A stretch of DNA of 33,838 nucleotides from positions 1 to 33,838 of the forward strand of contig VHCO01000056.1 in the NCBI GenBank assembly GCA_016871715.1. The letters are read 5' to 3'. The position numbers were made by a program, and so were the translations under genes. The stretch's first letter is position 1. Each line of letters opens with the position of its first letter. Of the stretch, positions 7,470-16,623 are shown in pieces. Source of the stretch: Verrucomicrobiota bacterium. Lineage in GTDB: Bacteria > Verrucomicrobiota > Verrucomicrobiia > Limisphaerales > J093. The notes under the pieces were generated by a model. That model ran no database searches. It was not told the DNA's origin and saw nothing but the letters and a program-made list of their open reading frames with translations.

Positions 7470-7717
7470 GGTGACTTAGCTCCAGACAGCGCCAGCCCAC
7501 AATGTCCGCAAGGCCTTAACCCGGGCCGAACCAACCCCCACCTGCCGCCCTCGCAAGCGAGGCTCCCCATCCCCATCCGATCCGGCGCAGTGGCCCGCCG
7601 CTGTGCGCTGCCAACGGCCGCGAGCATGGCGAAAGCCGCGGGGGACGCGCAACAGGAAAACCGACCTCAAAAACCCCTTTGCCCTGTTGCCTAATGCTGT
7701 AGAGTAGCAAAAGAAAC

Positions 7718-10700
7718 ATGAGCCCGATGGGTTCCCCGACACCAACACCGCCTGCCCCGCCGGCGTTAACCGGCGCGCCGCGGTGTCCCCCGCTCGCCGC
7801 GTCGCCTCGGCAGGGGGTCGCCCCACGAACGCTGAGGCGGGACGGTCGCGGCTGGGTCCGGGCCTGGGCTGGGACTGCTTGGATCCTGCTAAGTGTGGTT
7901 GGGGTCGTGCAGGCGGCGCAAGCTTCGGCGCAGCGCGTGGACTTTAACCGGGAGATACGGCCGCTCTTGTCCGACAACTGCTTCACCTGCCATGGCCCCG
8001 ATGAAAACGCGCGCAAGGCCAAGCTGCGACTGGACGTGCGTGCGGCGGCGCTCGAGCCGCGGCGCTCGGGCGAGGCTGCGGTTGTGCCCGGCGAACCGGA
8101 GCGGAGTCTGTTAGTCGCGCGCATCACGACCGAGGACACGGACGATCTGATGCCGCCGCCGGCGACGGGGAAGCGGCTCGAGGCGGGCCAGCGCGACAAG
8201 CTGCGCCGCTGGATCGCCGAGGGCGCCGACTGGCCAGAGCATTGGGCCTATCGCCGGCCGGAGCGGCCCGCGGTGCCCGAGCTGGAGCCTGCAGGCTGGG
8301 CCCGCAACCCGATCGACCACTTCGTCCACGCCCAGTTGGCGCGGGCGGGCCAAGAACCGTCGCCTGAGGCCGATGCGGCGACGTTGGCGCGCCGGGCGAG
8401 TCTGGATTTGACGGGTCTGCCGCCCTTGATCGAGGAGATGGACACCCTGCTGGCGGACGGGAGTCCGGCGGCTTACGGAGCCCTCGTGGACCGGCTGTTG
8501 GCCTCGCCACGCTACGGCGAACACCAAGCGCGTTTTTGGCTGGACGCCGCGCGCTACGCGGACTCGCACGGTTACCACATCGACGCGCAACGCGACATTT
8601 GGGCTTATCGCGATTGGGTGGTGAACGCGTTCAACACCAACCAGTCCTTCGACCAGTTTACCCTCGAGCAACTGGCGGGCGATCTGCTGCCGGAGCCGAC
8701 CACCGCGCAACGCATCGCCACCGGCTACCTCCGCTGCAACATGAGCACCGGCGAGGGTGGCGCCATCGAGGCCGAGTATGCGGCCAAGTACGCCTTCGAC
8801 CGCGTCGAGACCACGGCCACCGCGTGGCTGGGCCTGACGCTGGTCTGCGCGCGTTGCCACACCCACAAATACGACCCCATCACCCAACCAGAGTACTACG
8901 GCCTGCTGGCCTTCTTCAATAACCTGGACGAGCCGGTCATGGACGGGAACAAGCCGAACCCGGACCCGTTCCTCAAGTTGCCCAGTCGCGACCAGTCCGA
9001 ACGCCTGGCCTGGCTCACGGAGCGCCTGCGGGTCGCCCAGGATAAGCTCGACGGCCCGGACGCCGACCTGGATCGGACCCAACCCGATTGGATGCAGCGG
9101 CATCATGACCGCCTCCGCACCAGTTGGCGCGCCGCCACCCTCGTCCGGGCAGACTCCCTCACCCACACCAACGTCCTTCTGCGCCCCCTGGACGACGCCT
9201 CGATCTTGGTCAGCGGCGAGTTGCCCCCCACCGACGCTTATCGCCTCACCTACCGGCTCGAGGCCGGGCGGTTGGGCGGCCTAAGGCTCATGGCGTTGCC
9301 GGACCCGGCCCTGCCCAAGGCCGGCGCCGCGCGCGCTGCGGATGGCAAGTTCCAGCTCTCGGAGATCGAGGCTGAACTGCGGGCCCCTTGCGGCGGGACC
9401 AACCCACCCGTGCGTTTGCGCTTCGCGCGGGCCTTGGCGGACACGGTCGAGGGCGAGCACAGCCCCGAGCGCGCCCTAGATGGCAAGGCGGAGACCGGCT
9501 GGTTGGCCGGCGGCGATCCCACGCCCAAACCGTGTACGGCGCTGTTCCTGTTGGCCGAGCCGGTGGCCATCCCGGAAGGGGCGGAACTCGACGTGCGGCT
9601 ACGGTTCGAGTCCTCGCCCGCCCACCGTGCCCTGGGCCGCTTCCGCCTTTCCCTGGCGCTAGGGGAGGCGCTGCTACAGGCCCTCGAGCCACCCAGCTAC
9701 CAGCCTTGGCAGGTGCTTGGCCCGCTACCCACGGCGGGCTTGGAGGCGGGTTTCGCGCACGCATACGGGCCCGAGCAGGCGGTCGACTTGAAGCAAACCT
9801 ATGCGGGCGTACGCGGCGAGGTGCGCTGGGCCGAACGGGCGGATTTGACGGACGGCAAGACTCATCTGCTCGTGCACGACCTGCACGGTGTTCACGGCGC
9901 CTTCTACCTCTATCGGAAAGTCCAGTCGCCGGTCGCCACGCCCGTCGAGCTGAGCCTGCGTGCCGACGACCTGTTCAAGCTTTGGGTCAACGGGAACCTG
10001 CTCCTCGAACGCGCGGAACTTGACCCCAACGCCAGTCTCTCGACCCGCGTGCGGGTGGATCTGCAGCCGGGCGAAAACGCCATCTTGGTCAAGGTGGTCA
10101 ATCACCAAGGCGCCAAACACTTCGCCTTCCAGGCGCAGGCGGGCGATCCGGACCAGCTCACCGCGGACCTGGCGGCCATGCTCTCGACTACGCCTGTGCC
10201 GCCGGAGGCTTGGCGCGTCGCCATTCGCGACTCGTACCGGCGCGCCGTCTCGCCCGCTTTTCGCGAGCTCGGGGACCAGCGCGCCATGTGGCAGGAGGAA
10301 CGTACCGCGCTCGAGGCCGCCATCCCCACGACCCTGATCGCCAAAGAGCGGGCGCAACCGCGCGACACGTTCCTGCTGGCCCGGGGCGAATACGATCAAC
10401 CTGGGGAGAAGGTCTCGCCCAGTATGCCGGCCTTTCTGCTGCCGCTGCCGGCGGGGGCGCCCACCAACCGGCTGGGGCTGGCGCAGTGGCTGGTCGATCC
10501 GGCGCATCCGCTGACAGCGCGCGTGGCGATGAACCGGTTCTGGCAACAATGCTTCGGCGTGGGCCTGGTCAAGACGGCCGAGGATTTCGGAGTCCAAGGC
10601 GAGCCCCCCTCCCATCCCGAGTTGCTCGATTGGCTCGCCACGGAATTCGTCGCCAGCGGCTGGGACGTCAAGCATATGCTCCGCCTGATCGTCACCTCGG

Positions 10701-11410
10701 CCACTTACCGCCAGCGATCGCACTCCACACCCGAACAGTACGCGCGCGATCCGGAGAACCGGTCGTTGGCCCGGGGACCGCGCTTCCGCCCCGACGCAGA
10801 GGTGCTGCGGGACAGCGCCTTATCGATCGGCGGCTTGTTGGTCGAGCGGCGCGGCGGCCCCAGCGTCAAACCGTTCGAGCCGCCAGGACTTTGGGAGGCG
10901 GTCTCGTTCAACAACTCGCAGAAGTACGTGCCCGATACCGGCGAAGCCACCTACCGTCGCAGCCTCTACACCCATTGGAAGCGCCAGAGCCCGCCCCCCA
11001 ACATGCTCCTGTTCGACGCCCCCACGCGCGAGTTCTGCGTGGCCCGCCGCCCCCGCACCAACACGCCGCTCCAGGCGTTGACCTTGCTCAACGACCCGCA
11101 GTACGTCGAGGCGGCGCGTGCGTTGGCGCGGCGCATGCTCGTCGACGGCGGCCTGGCCAGCGCCGATCGCTTGGCCTATGGCTTCCGCCTGGCCACCGGC
11201 CGGCACCCGGCCGCGGCGGACTTGGAGATCTTGCAGGCGTTCCTCGAACAACAGCTCGCCGAGTACCAAGCGGATCCAGGCGCCGCCGAACAACTGCTGG
11301 GGGTTGGCGGGTACCGGCCGCCGACGTCGCTGGACCCGGCTCGATGGGCCGCCTGGACGACGCTGGCGAGCCTACTCTTGAACCTGGACGAGACCTTGAC
11401 CAAAGGATGA
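7718..11410 (+). CDS. exported planctomycete-type cytochrome/PSD1 protein (PSCyt1-DUF1549-DUF1553)
   Basis: The 1230-residue protein has the three-domain layout common in Planctomycetota and Verrucomicrobiota. PSCyt1 at about 74-165 has the haem-like motif C88-F-T-C91-H92 (DNCFTCHGPDENARK). PSCyt2/DUF1549 at about 195-410 carries a second CxxCH (C377, C380, H381 in CARCHTHKYDP). PSD1/DUF1553 at about 905-1180 is recognisable by NRLGLAQWLVDPAHPLTARV and ends in LNLDETLTKG. Between them, about residues 560-810, lie beta-rich modules that look like discoidin- or PA14-type carbohydrate-binding insertions. These proteins are usually encoded beside DUF1501 partners and are linked, by genome context only, to polysaccharide breakdown. 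A hydrophobic export segment sits at about 48-70 behind an unusually long Pro/Arg-rich N-terminus, so the true start may be later. No clear ribosome binding site is seen. Confidence 0.9.
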   Translation: MSPMGSPTPTPPAPPALTGAPRCPPLAASPRQGVAPRTLRRDGRGWVRAWAGTAWILLSVVGVVQAAQASAQRVDFNREIRPLLSDNCFTCHGPDENARKAKLRLDVRAAALEPRRSGEAAVVPGEPERSLLVARITTEDTDDLMPPPATGKRLEAGQRDKLRRWIAEGADWPEHWAYRRPERPAVPELEPAGWARNPIDHFVHAQLARAGQEPSPEADAATLARRASLDLTGLPPLIEEMDTLLADGSPAAYGALVDRLLASPRYGEHQARFWLDAARYADSHGYHIDAQRDIWAYRDWVVNAFNTNQSFDQFTLEQLAGDLLPEPTTAQRIATGYLRCNMSTGEGGAIEAEYAAKYAFDRVETTATAWLGLTLVCARCHTHKYDPITQPEYYGLLAFFNNLDEPVMDGNKPNPDPFLKLPSRDQSERLAWLTERLRVAQDKLDGPDADLDRTQPDWMQRHHDRLRTSWRAATLVRADSLTHTNVLLRPLDDASILVSGELPPTDAYRLTYRLEAGRLGGLRLMALPDPALPKAGAARAADGKFQLSEIEAELRAPCGGTNPPVRLRFARALADTVEGEHSPERALDGKAETGWLAGGDPTPKPCTALFLLAEPVAIPEGAELDVRLRFESSPAHRALGRFRLSLALGEALLQALEPPSYQPWQVLGPLPTAGLEAGFAHAYGPEQAVDLKQTYAGVRGEVRWAERADLTDGKTHLLVHDLHGVHGAFYLYRKVQSPVATPVELSLRADDLFKLWVNGNLLLERAELDPNASLSTRVRVDLQPGENAILVKVVNHQGAKHFAFQAQAGDPDQLTADLAAMLSTTPVPPEAWRVAIRDSYRRAVSPAFRELGDQRAMWQEERTALEAAIPTTLIAKERAQPRDTFLLARGEYDQPGEKVSPSMPAFLLPLPAGAPTNRLGLAQWLVDPAHPLTARVAMNRFWQQCFGVGLVKTAEDFGVQGEPPSHPELLDWLATEFVASGWDVKHMLRLIVTSATYRQRSHSTPEQYARDPENRSLARGPRFRPDAEVLRDSALSIGGLLVERRGGPSVKPFEPPGLWEAVSFNNSQKYVPDTGEATYRRSLYTHWKRQSPPPNMLLFDAPTREFCVARRPRTNTPLQALTLLNDPQYVEAARALARRMLVDGGLASADRLAYGFRLATGRHPAAADLEILQAFLEQQLAEYQADPGAAEQLLGVGGYRPPTSLDPARWAAWTTLASLLLNLDETLTKG

Positions 11411-11503
11411 ACCCGAAGGCGCAGCCTCGCCCGCCACGGGCTGACGTTTGCGGTTCGAGCGGAAACCCGGCCGCAGCCACCGGAAGACCTGTCCCCGTGC
11501 ATC

Positions 11504-14500
11504 ATGCATCCACTTCTTGAATACCAGCTCGGACTAACGCGCCGACACTTCTTCGGGCGCCTGGCCACTGGCATTGGCACCGCCGCACTCGCCTCGCTGC
11601 TGAATCCGGCGGTGCGCGCGAGTTCCGCCGAGGCCGGGCGCAAGTCAGGTTTACCGGGCCTGCCGCACGTCGCGCCCAAGGCGAAGCGCGTGATTTACCT
11701 CTTCATGGCGGGGGGACCGTCCCAGCTCGAGTTGTGGGACCACAAGCCTCGGCTCGAGTCGTTGCACCACAGCGAGTTGCCGGACTCGATTCGCATGGGG
11801 CAGCGGATCACAACGATGACCTCGGGTCAGCAATCCTTTCCGGTAGTCCGACCGATCTTCAAGTTCGCCCAGCACGGCCAGGGTGGCGCTTGGGCGAGCG
11901 AGTTGATCCCGCACATGGCGTCGATCGCCGACGACCTGTGCATCGTCAAGACCGTCCACACCGAGGCGATCAACCACGATCCCGCGATCACGTTCATTCA
12001 AACGGGCTTTCAGCAGCCGGGCCGGCCTTGCTTCGGCGCTTGGCTCGATTACGGCCTGGGCAGCGCGAACGAGAACCTGCCTGGGTTCATCGTCATGATC
12101 TCGAGCGGCAAGGAAAGCGATCAACCCCTCTACACCCGGCTCTGGAGTTCGGGCTTCCTCCCCTCCGAACATCAAGGCGTCCAGTTCCGCGGCGGGGCCG
12201 ATCCGGTCTTGTACTTGTCGAATCCGCCCGGCGTGAGTGCGGCTGGCCGGCGGCGGCTGCTGGATCGGTTGGCGGAGCTCAACGCCCGGCAGTTGGATCT
12301 GGTGGGCGATCCGGAAATCCAAACCCGCATCGCCCAATACGAGATGAGCTTCCGCATGCAGACCTCGGTGCCGGAGCTAGTGGATCTGTCCCGCGAGCCC
12401 GAGGCGGTCCTGGCCCTCTACGGACCCGAGGTCAAGAAGCCCGGTTCCTTCGCCTACCATTGCCTCCTGGCCCGCCGCATGGCCGAACGCGGCGTTCGGT
12501 TCATCCAACTCTACCATCGCGGCTGGGATCAACACGGCAACCTGCCCCGGCGCATCCGCGAGCAATGCGCCGACGCGGGCGTCTACGACGTGGTCGTCAG
12601 CAGCCCCTACGGCTCGGTCACGAGCCAGAGTGTGACCCTGAGCGTGCAGGTGGACACGACGCCGCCGTCGCTCGAGTCCGCTGCGGGCAAACGCTCGTTC
12701 ACCGGTGTCCGCGTCGTGTTCTCCGAGTCGTTGGACCCGGTCTCCGCCCAGACTGCCTCGAACTATCAACTCTCCGGCGGGGTGACCGTCACCTCGGCGA
12801 CCCTTGCCTCGCCCGCCGGCACGCCGGGCGACCACCTCGTGGACCTGGTGACTTCCCCTCAGACGCCAGGGGCGACCTACACTCTGACCGTCAGCGGTGT
12901 GAAAGATCAGTCTTTGCCGGGCAACCCGGTGGCCGCTGGCAGCACCGCTACGTTCACGGCTTGGGGCCTCGCGCAGGGCGTATTGCTATTCGAGCATTAC
13001 GACAACCTCAGCGGAGCGAACGACGCGGCCATCACCGCGGCGTTGCAGGATCCCCGGGTCAAGGCCCAAGAGCCTACGACCCTCACCTTCATCTTCCGCG
13101 AGTTCAACACCCGCAGCGCCTTCCCGACTGACGCCCACGAAAACTACCTGGCCCGGATCACGGGCTGGATCACGCCAACCGAAACCGCGGACTACGACTT
13201 CTTCCTTCGCGCGGACGACGCCGCCCGGTTGTACCTGAGCACCACGGAAGCGATTCCGGACCCGGCGACGGCCACGCCGATCGCCCAGGAGACCGACTGT
13301 TGCGACGCCTTCCAGGAACCTTGGGTAGCCAACGACGATGGCGTCACCTACCCCACGACCACAGCTCCGATCCGGCTCCAGGCCGGCCAGCGCTATGGCG
13401 TGCTCGCGTTGCTCAAGGAAGCTGGCGGCGGCGACTACCTGATGGTCGCCTGGCGGAAGACCTCCGACTTCACCCCGGCGAACGAACTGCCGTATCTGCC
13501 GGGCCAGTACCTGTCCGGCCTCGTGGACCCGGCGGTCGAGCTGAGGTTTGTGCAACAGCCGACGGATCAACTCCGAGTTCTGCCGTTCGGCGGGACCGAG
13601 GATTTCGCCGAGGGCGACGGCGGCTACATGGTCGAGAACAGCGATCCGGAGCCGCCCGGCCCGTGGGCGTACGACGCAGCCAACGGCCAATGGGTGGCGA
13701 GCACCGGTAACGACGCCTGTGGCGACCCGAACTACTCGCTCTTGACCAGCCCCGCCTACCTCATGCCCCAAACTGGCCAACTCACGCTCTCCTTCGACCA
13801 CCGCTACGCCTTCGAAGGCGACCTCTATGACGGCGGTCAGGTGCGCATCAGCGTCAACCGCGGCCCGTTCACGGCTGTTCCCCCCGAGAACTTCTCCGCC
13901 AACGGTTACGCCGCTGGCCTCCTCATCGGCCACGGCATCCTGGATGGCCAGCCGGGCTTCAACGGTCAATCGCCCGGTTACGCCGCCGGCACCTTCATCA
14001 CCAGCACGGCCGTTCTCGGCACCTTCAACCAGAACGACAAGATCGCCGTGCAATTCGTAGCCGGCTGGGACGAGTGCACGACCGGGACCGTTCCCAACTG
14101 GGTGATCAAGCGCTTGCAGCTCGTGCCTGCCCCGCCGACCAAAGCCTCGACATTCCGCTCCAAGGCGGAAGCGTCCCTGCGGAGCACTCCCTTGCGCGTG
14201 CATTATCAGTGGCAGCGCGATGATGGTGCTGGCTTTGTGGACATCGCTCCTCCGAGCAGCACCGGACCTTCCTTCAGCCTCTACCCCGTAGCGGCGGATT
14301 TCCAGGCGAGGTTCCGCGTGGTCGCGAGCGTTCCTGGTAGAAGCATGGCCAGCGATGTCGTGCGCCTGGTCACGGAATTGGGCCCGCCGACGATTGCCAT
14401 CTCCAAAACAGGTGCGACGCTCACCCTTCAATTCACCGGCACACTCCAGTCCGCCACCCAGGTGACTGGGCCGTACACGGATGTGGCCGGAGCCCAAAGC

Positions 14501-14554
14501 CCATATACCATCTCTAACCCGGGCACCATGGGTTTCTTCCGGAGCGTTAGGTAG
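11504..14554 (+). CDS. chimeric exported protein: truncated DUF1501 fused to Ig-like/PA14-type C-terminus
   Basis: Residues 1-354 are a normal DUF1501 (sulfatase-like) N-terminal half. There is a Tat-type leader with R13-R14 in TRRHFFGRLATGIGTAALAS, then IYLFMAGGPSQLELWDHKP, HTEAINHDPAITF and QLYHRGWDQHGNLPRRIREQ. At C355-A-D-A-G359 (bases 12566-12580) the text switches to the end of a bacterial Ig domain, ADAGVYDVVVSSPYGSVTSQ. After this come a Big_5-like domain (about 380-485), a PA14-like domain (about 485-670), a beta-sandwich module (about 700-880) and a terminal domain ending GPYTDVAGAQSPY...FFRSVR. The second half of DUF1501, which in intact members contains GGEFGRT and a histidine-rich motif, is missing. 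The frame is open throughout. It starts 93 bp after the PSD1 gene, the usual partner. Either a real deletion fusion or an assembly chimera; the DUF1501 function is probably lost. Confidence 0.85.
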   Translation: MHPLLEYQLGLTRRHFFGRLATGIGTAALASLLNPAVRASSAEAGRKSGLPGLPHVAPKAKRVIYLFMAGGPSQLELWDHKPRLESLHHSELPDSIRMGQRITTMTSGQQSFPVVRPIFKFAQHGQGGAWASELIPHMASIADDLCIVKTVHTEAINHDPAITFIQTGFQQPGRPCFGAWLDYGLGSANENLPGFIVMISSGKESDQPLYTRLWSSGFLPSEHQGVQFRGGADPVLYLSNPPGVSAAGRRRLLDRLAELNARQLDLVGDPEIQTRIAQYEMSFRMQTSVPELVDLSREPEAVLALYGPEVKKPGSFAYHCLLARRMAERGVRFIQLYHRGWDQHGNLPRRIREQCADAGVYDVVVSSPYGSVTSQSVTLSVQVDTTPPSLESAAGKRSFTGVRVVFSESLDPVSAQTASNYQLSGGVTVTSATLASPAGTPGDHLVDLVTSPQTPGATYTLTVSGVKDQSLPGNPVAAGSTATFTAWGLAQGVLLFEHYDNLSGANDAAITAALQDPRVKAQEPTTLTFIFREFNTRSAFPTDAHENYLARITGWITPTETADYDFFLRADDAARLYLSTTEAIPDPATATPIAQETDCCDAFQEPWVANDDGVTYPTTTAPIRLQAGQRYGVLALLKEAGGGDYLMVAWRKTSDFTPANELPYLPGQYLSGLVDPAVELRFVQQPTDQLRVLPFGGTEDFAEGDGGYMVENSDPEPPGPWAYDAANGQWVASTGNDACGDPNYSLLTSPAYLMPQTGQLTLSFDHRYAFEGDLYDGGQVRISVNRGPFTAVPPENFSANGYAAGLLIGHGILDGQPGFNGQSPGYAAGTFITSTAVLGTFNQNDKIAVQFVAGWDECTTGTVPNWVIKRLQLVPAPPTKASTFRSKAEASLRSTPLRVHYQWQRDDGAGFVDIAPPSSTGPSFSLYPVAADFQARFRVVASVPGRSMASDVVRLVTELGPPTIAISKTGATLTLQFTGTLQSATQVTGPYTDVAGAQSPYTISNPGTMGFFRSVR

Positions 14555-14568
14555 CCACCGAACTCGCC

Positions 14569-14593
14569 AGCCCGGCGGTCACGCCGTCGGGCT
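14569..14593 (+). terminator. GC-rich hairpin after the chimeric gene
   Basis: AGCCCGGCGG pairs with CCGTCGGGCT around a short loop, with one mismatch, 15 bases after the stop codon. No T-tract follows directly. It may assist the stronger terminator at 14617-14647. Confidence 0.4.
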
Positions 14594-14616
14594 GCGTTGG
14601 ACAAGACCGGACAAGA

Positions 14617-14647
14617 CCGGGAAGGCCGTCTTCCTGGTCTCTTTTTT
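14617..14647 (+). terminator. rho-independent terminator of the PSD1/DUF1501 unit
   Basis: CCGGGAAG pairs with CTTCCTGG (one G-U pair) around the 5-base loop GCCGT, followed by TCTCTTTTTT. This is a classic intrinsic terminator for the plus-strand genes. A decamer GACAAGACCG is repeated in tandem just before the stem. Confidence 0.75.
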
Positions 14648-14791
14648 GTGCACCCAACCGGGCGCACTGACTTACGGTTCTCTCCTCGACCTGACTCGCG
14701 CCCAAGTCATGAGTGCCTGGTCTACGACTACGAGGACCATCGCGGGGAGATGGGAGATTGGCGTGTTCGGCCGAGTACCTTCGCGGCCGGA

Positions 14792-14947
14792 AGCTATACC
14801 GCTGAGTCACTGAGATGGACTACAACTCGGCGGTAGGGCGCGCAGTCCTCTGCGCGCCGCGGCTTCCTGTGTCCACAGTGGTTTACGGCGCGCAGAGGAC
14901 TGCGCGCCCTGCTACCTGGAATGTGTCGTCTATCCTGACCTCTCATC
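14792..14947 (+). repeat. REP/BIME-like palindromic repeat, copy 1
   Basis: Two hairpin units sit in inverted orientation. Each unit contains GGCGCGCAG-tcct-CTGCGCGCC, a 9-bp perfect stem with a 4-base loop, preceded by GGTAGG and, 8 bases further out, GAGATGGACTAC (left) or GGATAGACGAC (right, complement strand). The right arm carries an extra GCA in its GGTAGCAGGG. The ends differ, TGAGTCA on the left and GATGAGA on the right, as in asymmetric bacterial BIMEs. A second copy in reverse orientation lies at 18148-18300. It lies between convergent transcripts, 119 bp past the nuoN stop. Elsewhere in 14555-15065 I see terminators and no gene. Confidence 0.85.
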
Positions 14948-15065
14948 AGTACGTAGGGGCGACATGTATGTAGGACCCACCCGCCCGTCTATGGGCGCAG
15001 GCCGCCCACCTTCGCCCACTGGCGCCCGGGTTCGAGCGCCTGCGAGCGGGAGGCACCACCCGCCG

Positions 15066-16577
15066 TCAATACCCCGCCACCTGAATGGCCGCGCCGAGCG
15101 GCGACAAGAGCAGCGACGGGAAGACCCCGAGCAAGACCACCGCCAAAGCCAACCCTCCCACCGCCAACCGGTCCTCCCACGTCAGCACGATCCGATCCGC
15201 CCCAGCGACCGGCGCAACCACATAGGCGCGCTTCAGCACCTGGAGGTAGTAGTACAGGGACACAGCACTGAGCGCGATCGCCAAGGCCACCAACCACAGC
15301 AGACCCAGCCGCGCCGGTTCCGCCCCCACCACCGCGGTGAACACGTAGAACTTGCCGAAGAACCCGGCCAGCGGCGGAATCCCAGCCAAAGAAAGCAGGA
15401 ACACAACCAAGCACAGCGCCAAGCCCGGCGCGCGCCGGCTCAGGCCGATGAAGTCCTCGAGGCGATCGCTCCCGTTCACCCGTTCCAAGACGCCCAGGAC
15501 CCCGAATGCCCCAACGGTGGTCAAGCCATAAGTGGCCAGGTAATAGACCAGGGCCGCCAACGCCTCTGGGCGCCCATCCGAATTCGCCAGCGCCAACAGG
15601 CCCAGCAACAAGTAACCGGCATGGGCAATCGCCGAGTAAGCCAGCAACCGCTTGACCCGCCGCTGCGCCAGAGCCGCCAGGTTGCCTAAGAGCATCGACA
15701 CCACCGCCAACGTCGCCAACAGCGGCGCCCAACCCGCACTGAACTGCCGCCACGCCCCGCTCCCTTCCACACCCGCAAAACCGAGCATCAGGACCTTCGC
15801 CAACACGAAAAAGCTCGCCACCTTCGAGCCGGAGGCGATCAGCGCAGCCGCCGGCGTCGGAGCGCCCTGGTACGCGTCCGGCGCCCACAAATGAAAGGGT
15901 ACCGCCGCAACCTTGAACCCGAACCCGATGACGACCATGATCAGCGCCACCGCCAACAGGGGCGTCAGGCCCTGACCCGCCAGGGCCGCGGCCGCCGCAC
16001 GCAGGTTCGTCGTGCCCGCCAACCCATAGACCAGGCTCAAACCGTACAGCGTGAAAGCCGCCGCCATCCCGCCAAAGAGGAAGTACTTGAGCCCCGCTTC
16101 GGCCGAGGACCGGTCGCGCTTGCTGAACGCGGTGAGGATGTAGAGGCACAAACTGGTCAACTCGAGCGACACGAAGATCGTCAAGAGATCGTCCGAACTG
16201 ACCAAGAACATCATGCCGCAGGTGGCCAGGAGCACGAGGGTGAAATACTCGCCTACGTGCTCGGTGAACTTGGCGTGCAGGGAAAGAGCGGCCGTGCATA
16301 AGGTCAGCACGAGCACAATCCCCTTCACCCATTGCGTCAGCGGATCGACCACCAAGACCCCGCCCAAGACCGCAGCGTGCACCGGCACCTTCGCCAGCCA
16401 CAACAACGCGACTAGGCAGCCGAGCCCCGTCACCGCGCCCCCAATCAGCAGGCGATGGCGCATCGGCTCGTCCCGCATGATGACCAAATCCACAAACAAC
16501 ACCGCCACCGCCGCCGCCACCACGATGGTCTCGGGTGCCGCCAGCTTCAGCAGTTCCAGATAGTCCACGGTGCTCAT
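15066..16577 (-). CDS. nuoN: NADH-quinone oxidoreductase (complex I) subunit N
   Basis: This 503-residue polytopic membrane protein is one of the Mrp-antiporter-like proton-pumping subunits of complex I. Conserved proton-channel residues are present: the TM5 glutamate in VSLELTSLCLYIL, the TM7 lysine in GFGFKVAAVPFHLWAPDAYQG, and the TM8 lysine in IASGSKVASFF. SAIAHAGYLLLGLLA and SLAGIPPLAGFFGKFYVF are typical of NuoN. It starts at MSTVDYLELLKL, 46 bases after the nuoM2 stop. It is the last gene of the operon, and the palindromic repeat at 14792-14947 lies downstream of its end. I see no clear intrinsic terminator for the minus strand. Confidence 0.95.
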   Translation of the reverse strand: MSTVDYLELLKLAAPETIVVAAAVAVLFVDLVIMRDEPMRHRLLIGGAVTGLGCLVALLWLAKVPVHAAVLGGVLVVDPLTQWVKGIVLVLTLCTAALSLHAKFTEHVGEYFTLVLLATCGMMFLVSSDDLLTIFVSLELTSLCLYILTAFSKRDRSSAEAGLKYFLFGGMAAAFTLYGLSLVYGLAGTTNLRAAAAALAGQGLTPLLAVALIMVVIGFGFKVAAVPFHLWAPDAYQGAPTPAAALIASGSKVASFFVLAKVLMLGFAGVEGSGAWRQFSAGWAPLLATLAVVSMLLGNLAALAQRRVKRLLAYSAIAHAGYLLLGLLALANSDGRPEALAALVYYLATYGLTTVGAFGVLGVLERVNGSDRLEDFIGLSRRAPGLALCLVVFLLSLAGIPPLAGFFGKFYVFTAVVGAEPARLGLLWLVALAIALSAVSLYYYLQVLKRAYVVAPVAGADRIVLTWEDRLAVGGLALAVVLLGVFPSLLLSPLGAAIQVAGY

Positions 16578-16623
16578 GTGGCGTTGCCTAACCCGTCCTC
16601 AACCCCGGTCTGCGCTCGGCGTT

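Noticed and set aside
5904..7694. 596-codon open frame on the plus strand opposite xylB
   Set aside because: It is antisense to a clear xylulokinase, is rich in Arg, Gln and His and matches no family; long shadow frames are expected at this G+C.
12986..14497. 503-codon minus-strand frame opposite the chimeric gene
   Set aside because: Shadow frame. The plus frame encodes recognisable PA14-like and C-terminal domains.
14595..14622. Tandem decamer GACAAGACCG as a regulatory repeat
   Set aside because: Only two copies, just in front of a terminator stem; too little to support a function.
14989..16401. 470-codon minus-strand frame overlapping nuoN
   Set aside because: It is nuoN read in another frame; its Gly/Arg-rich translation has no membrane helices.
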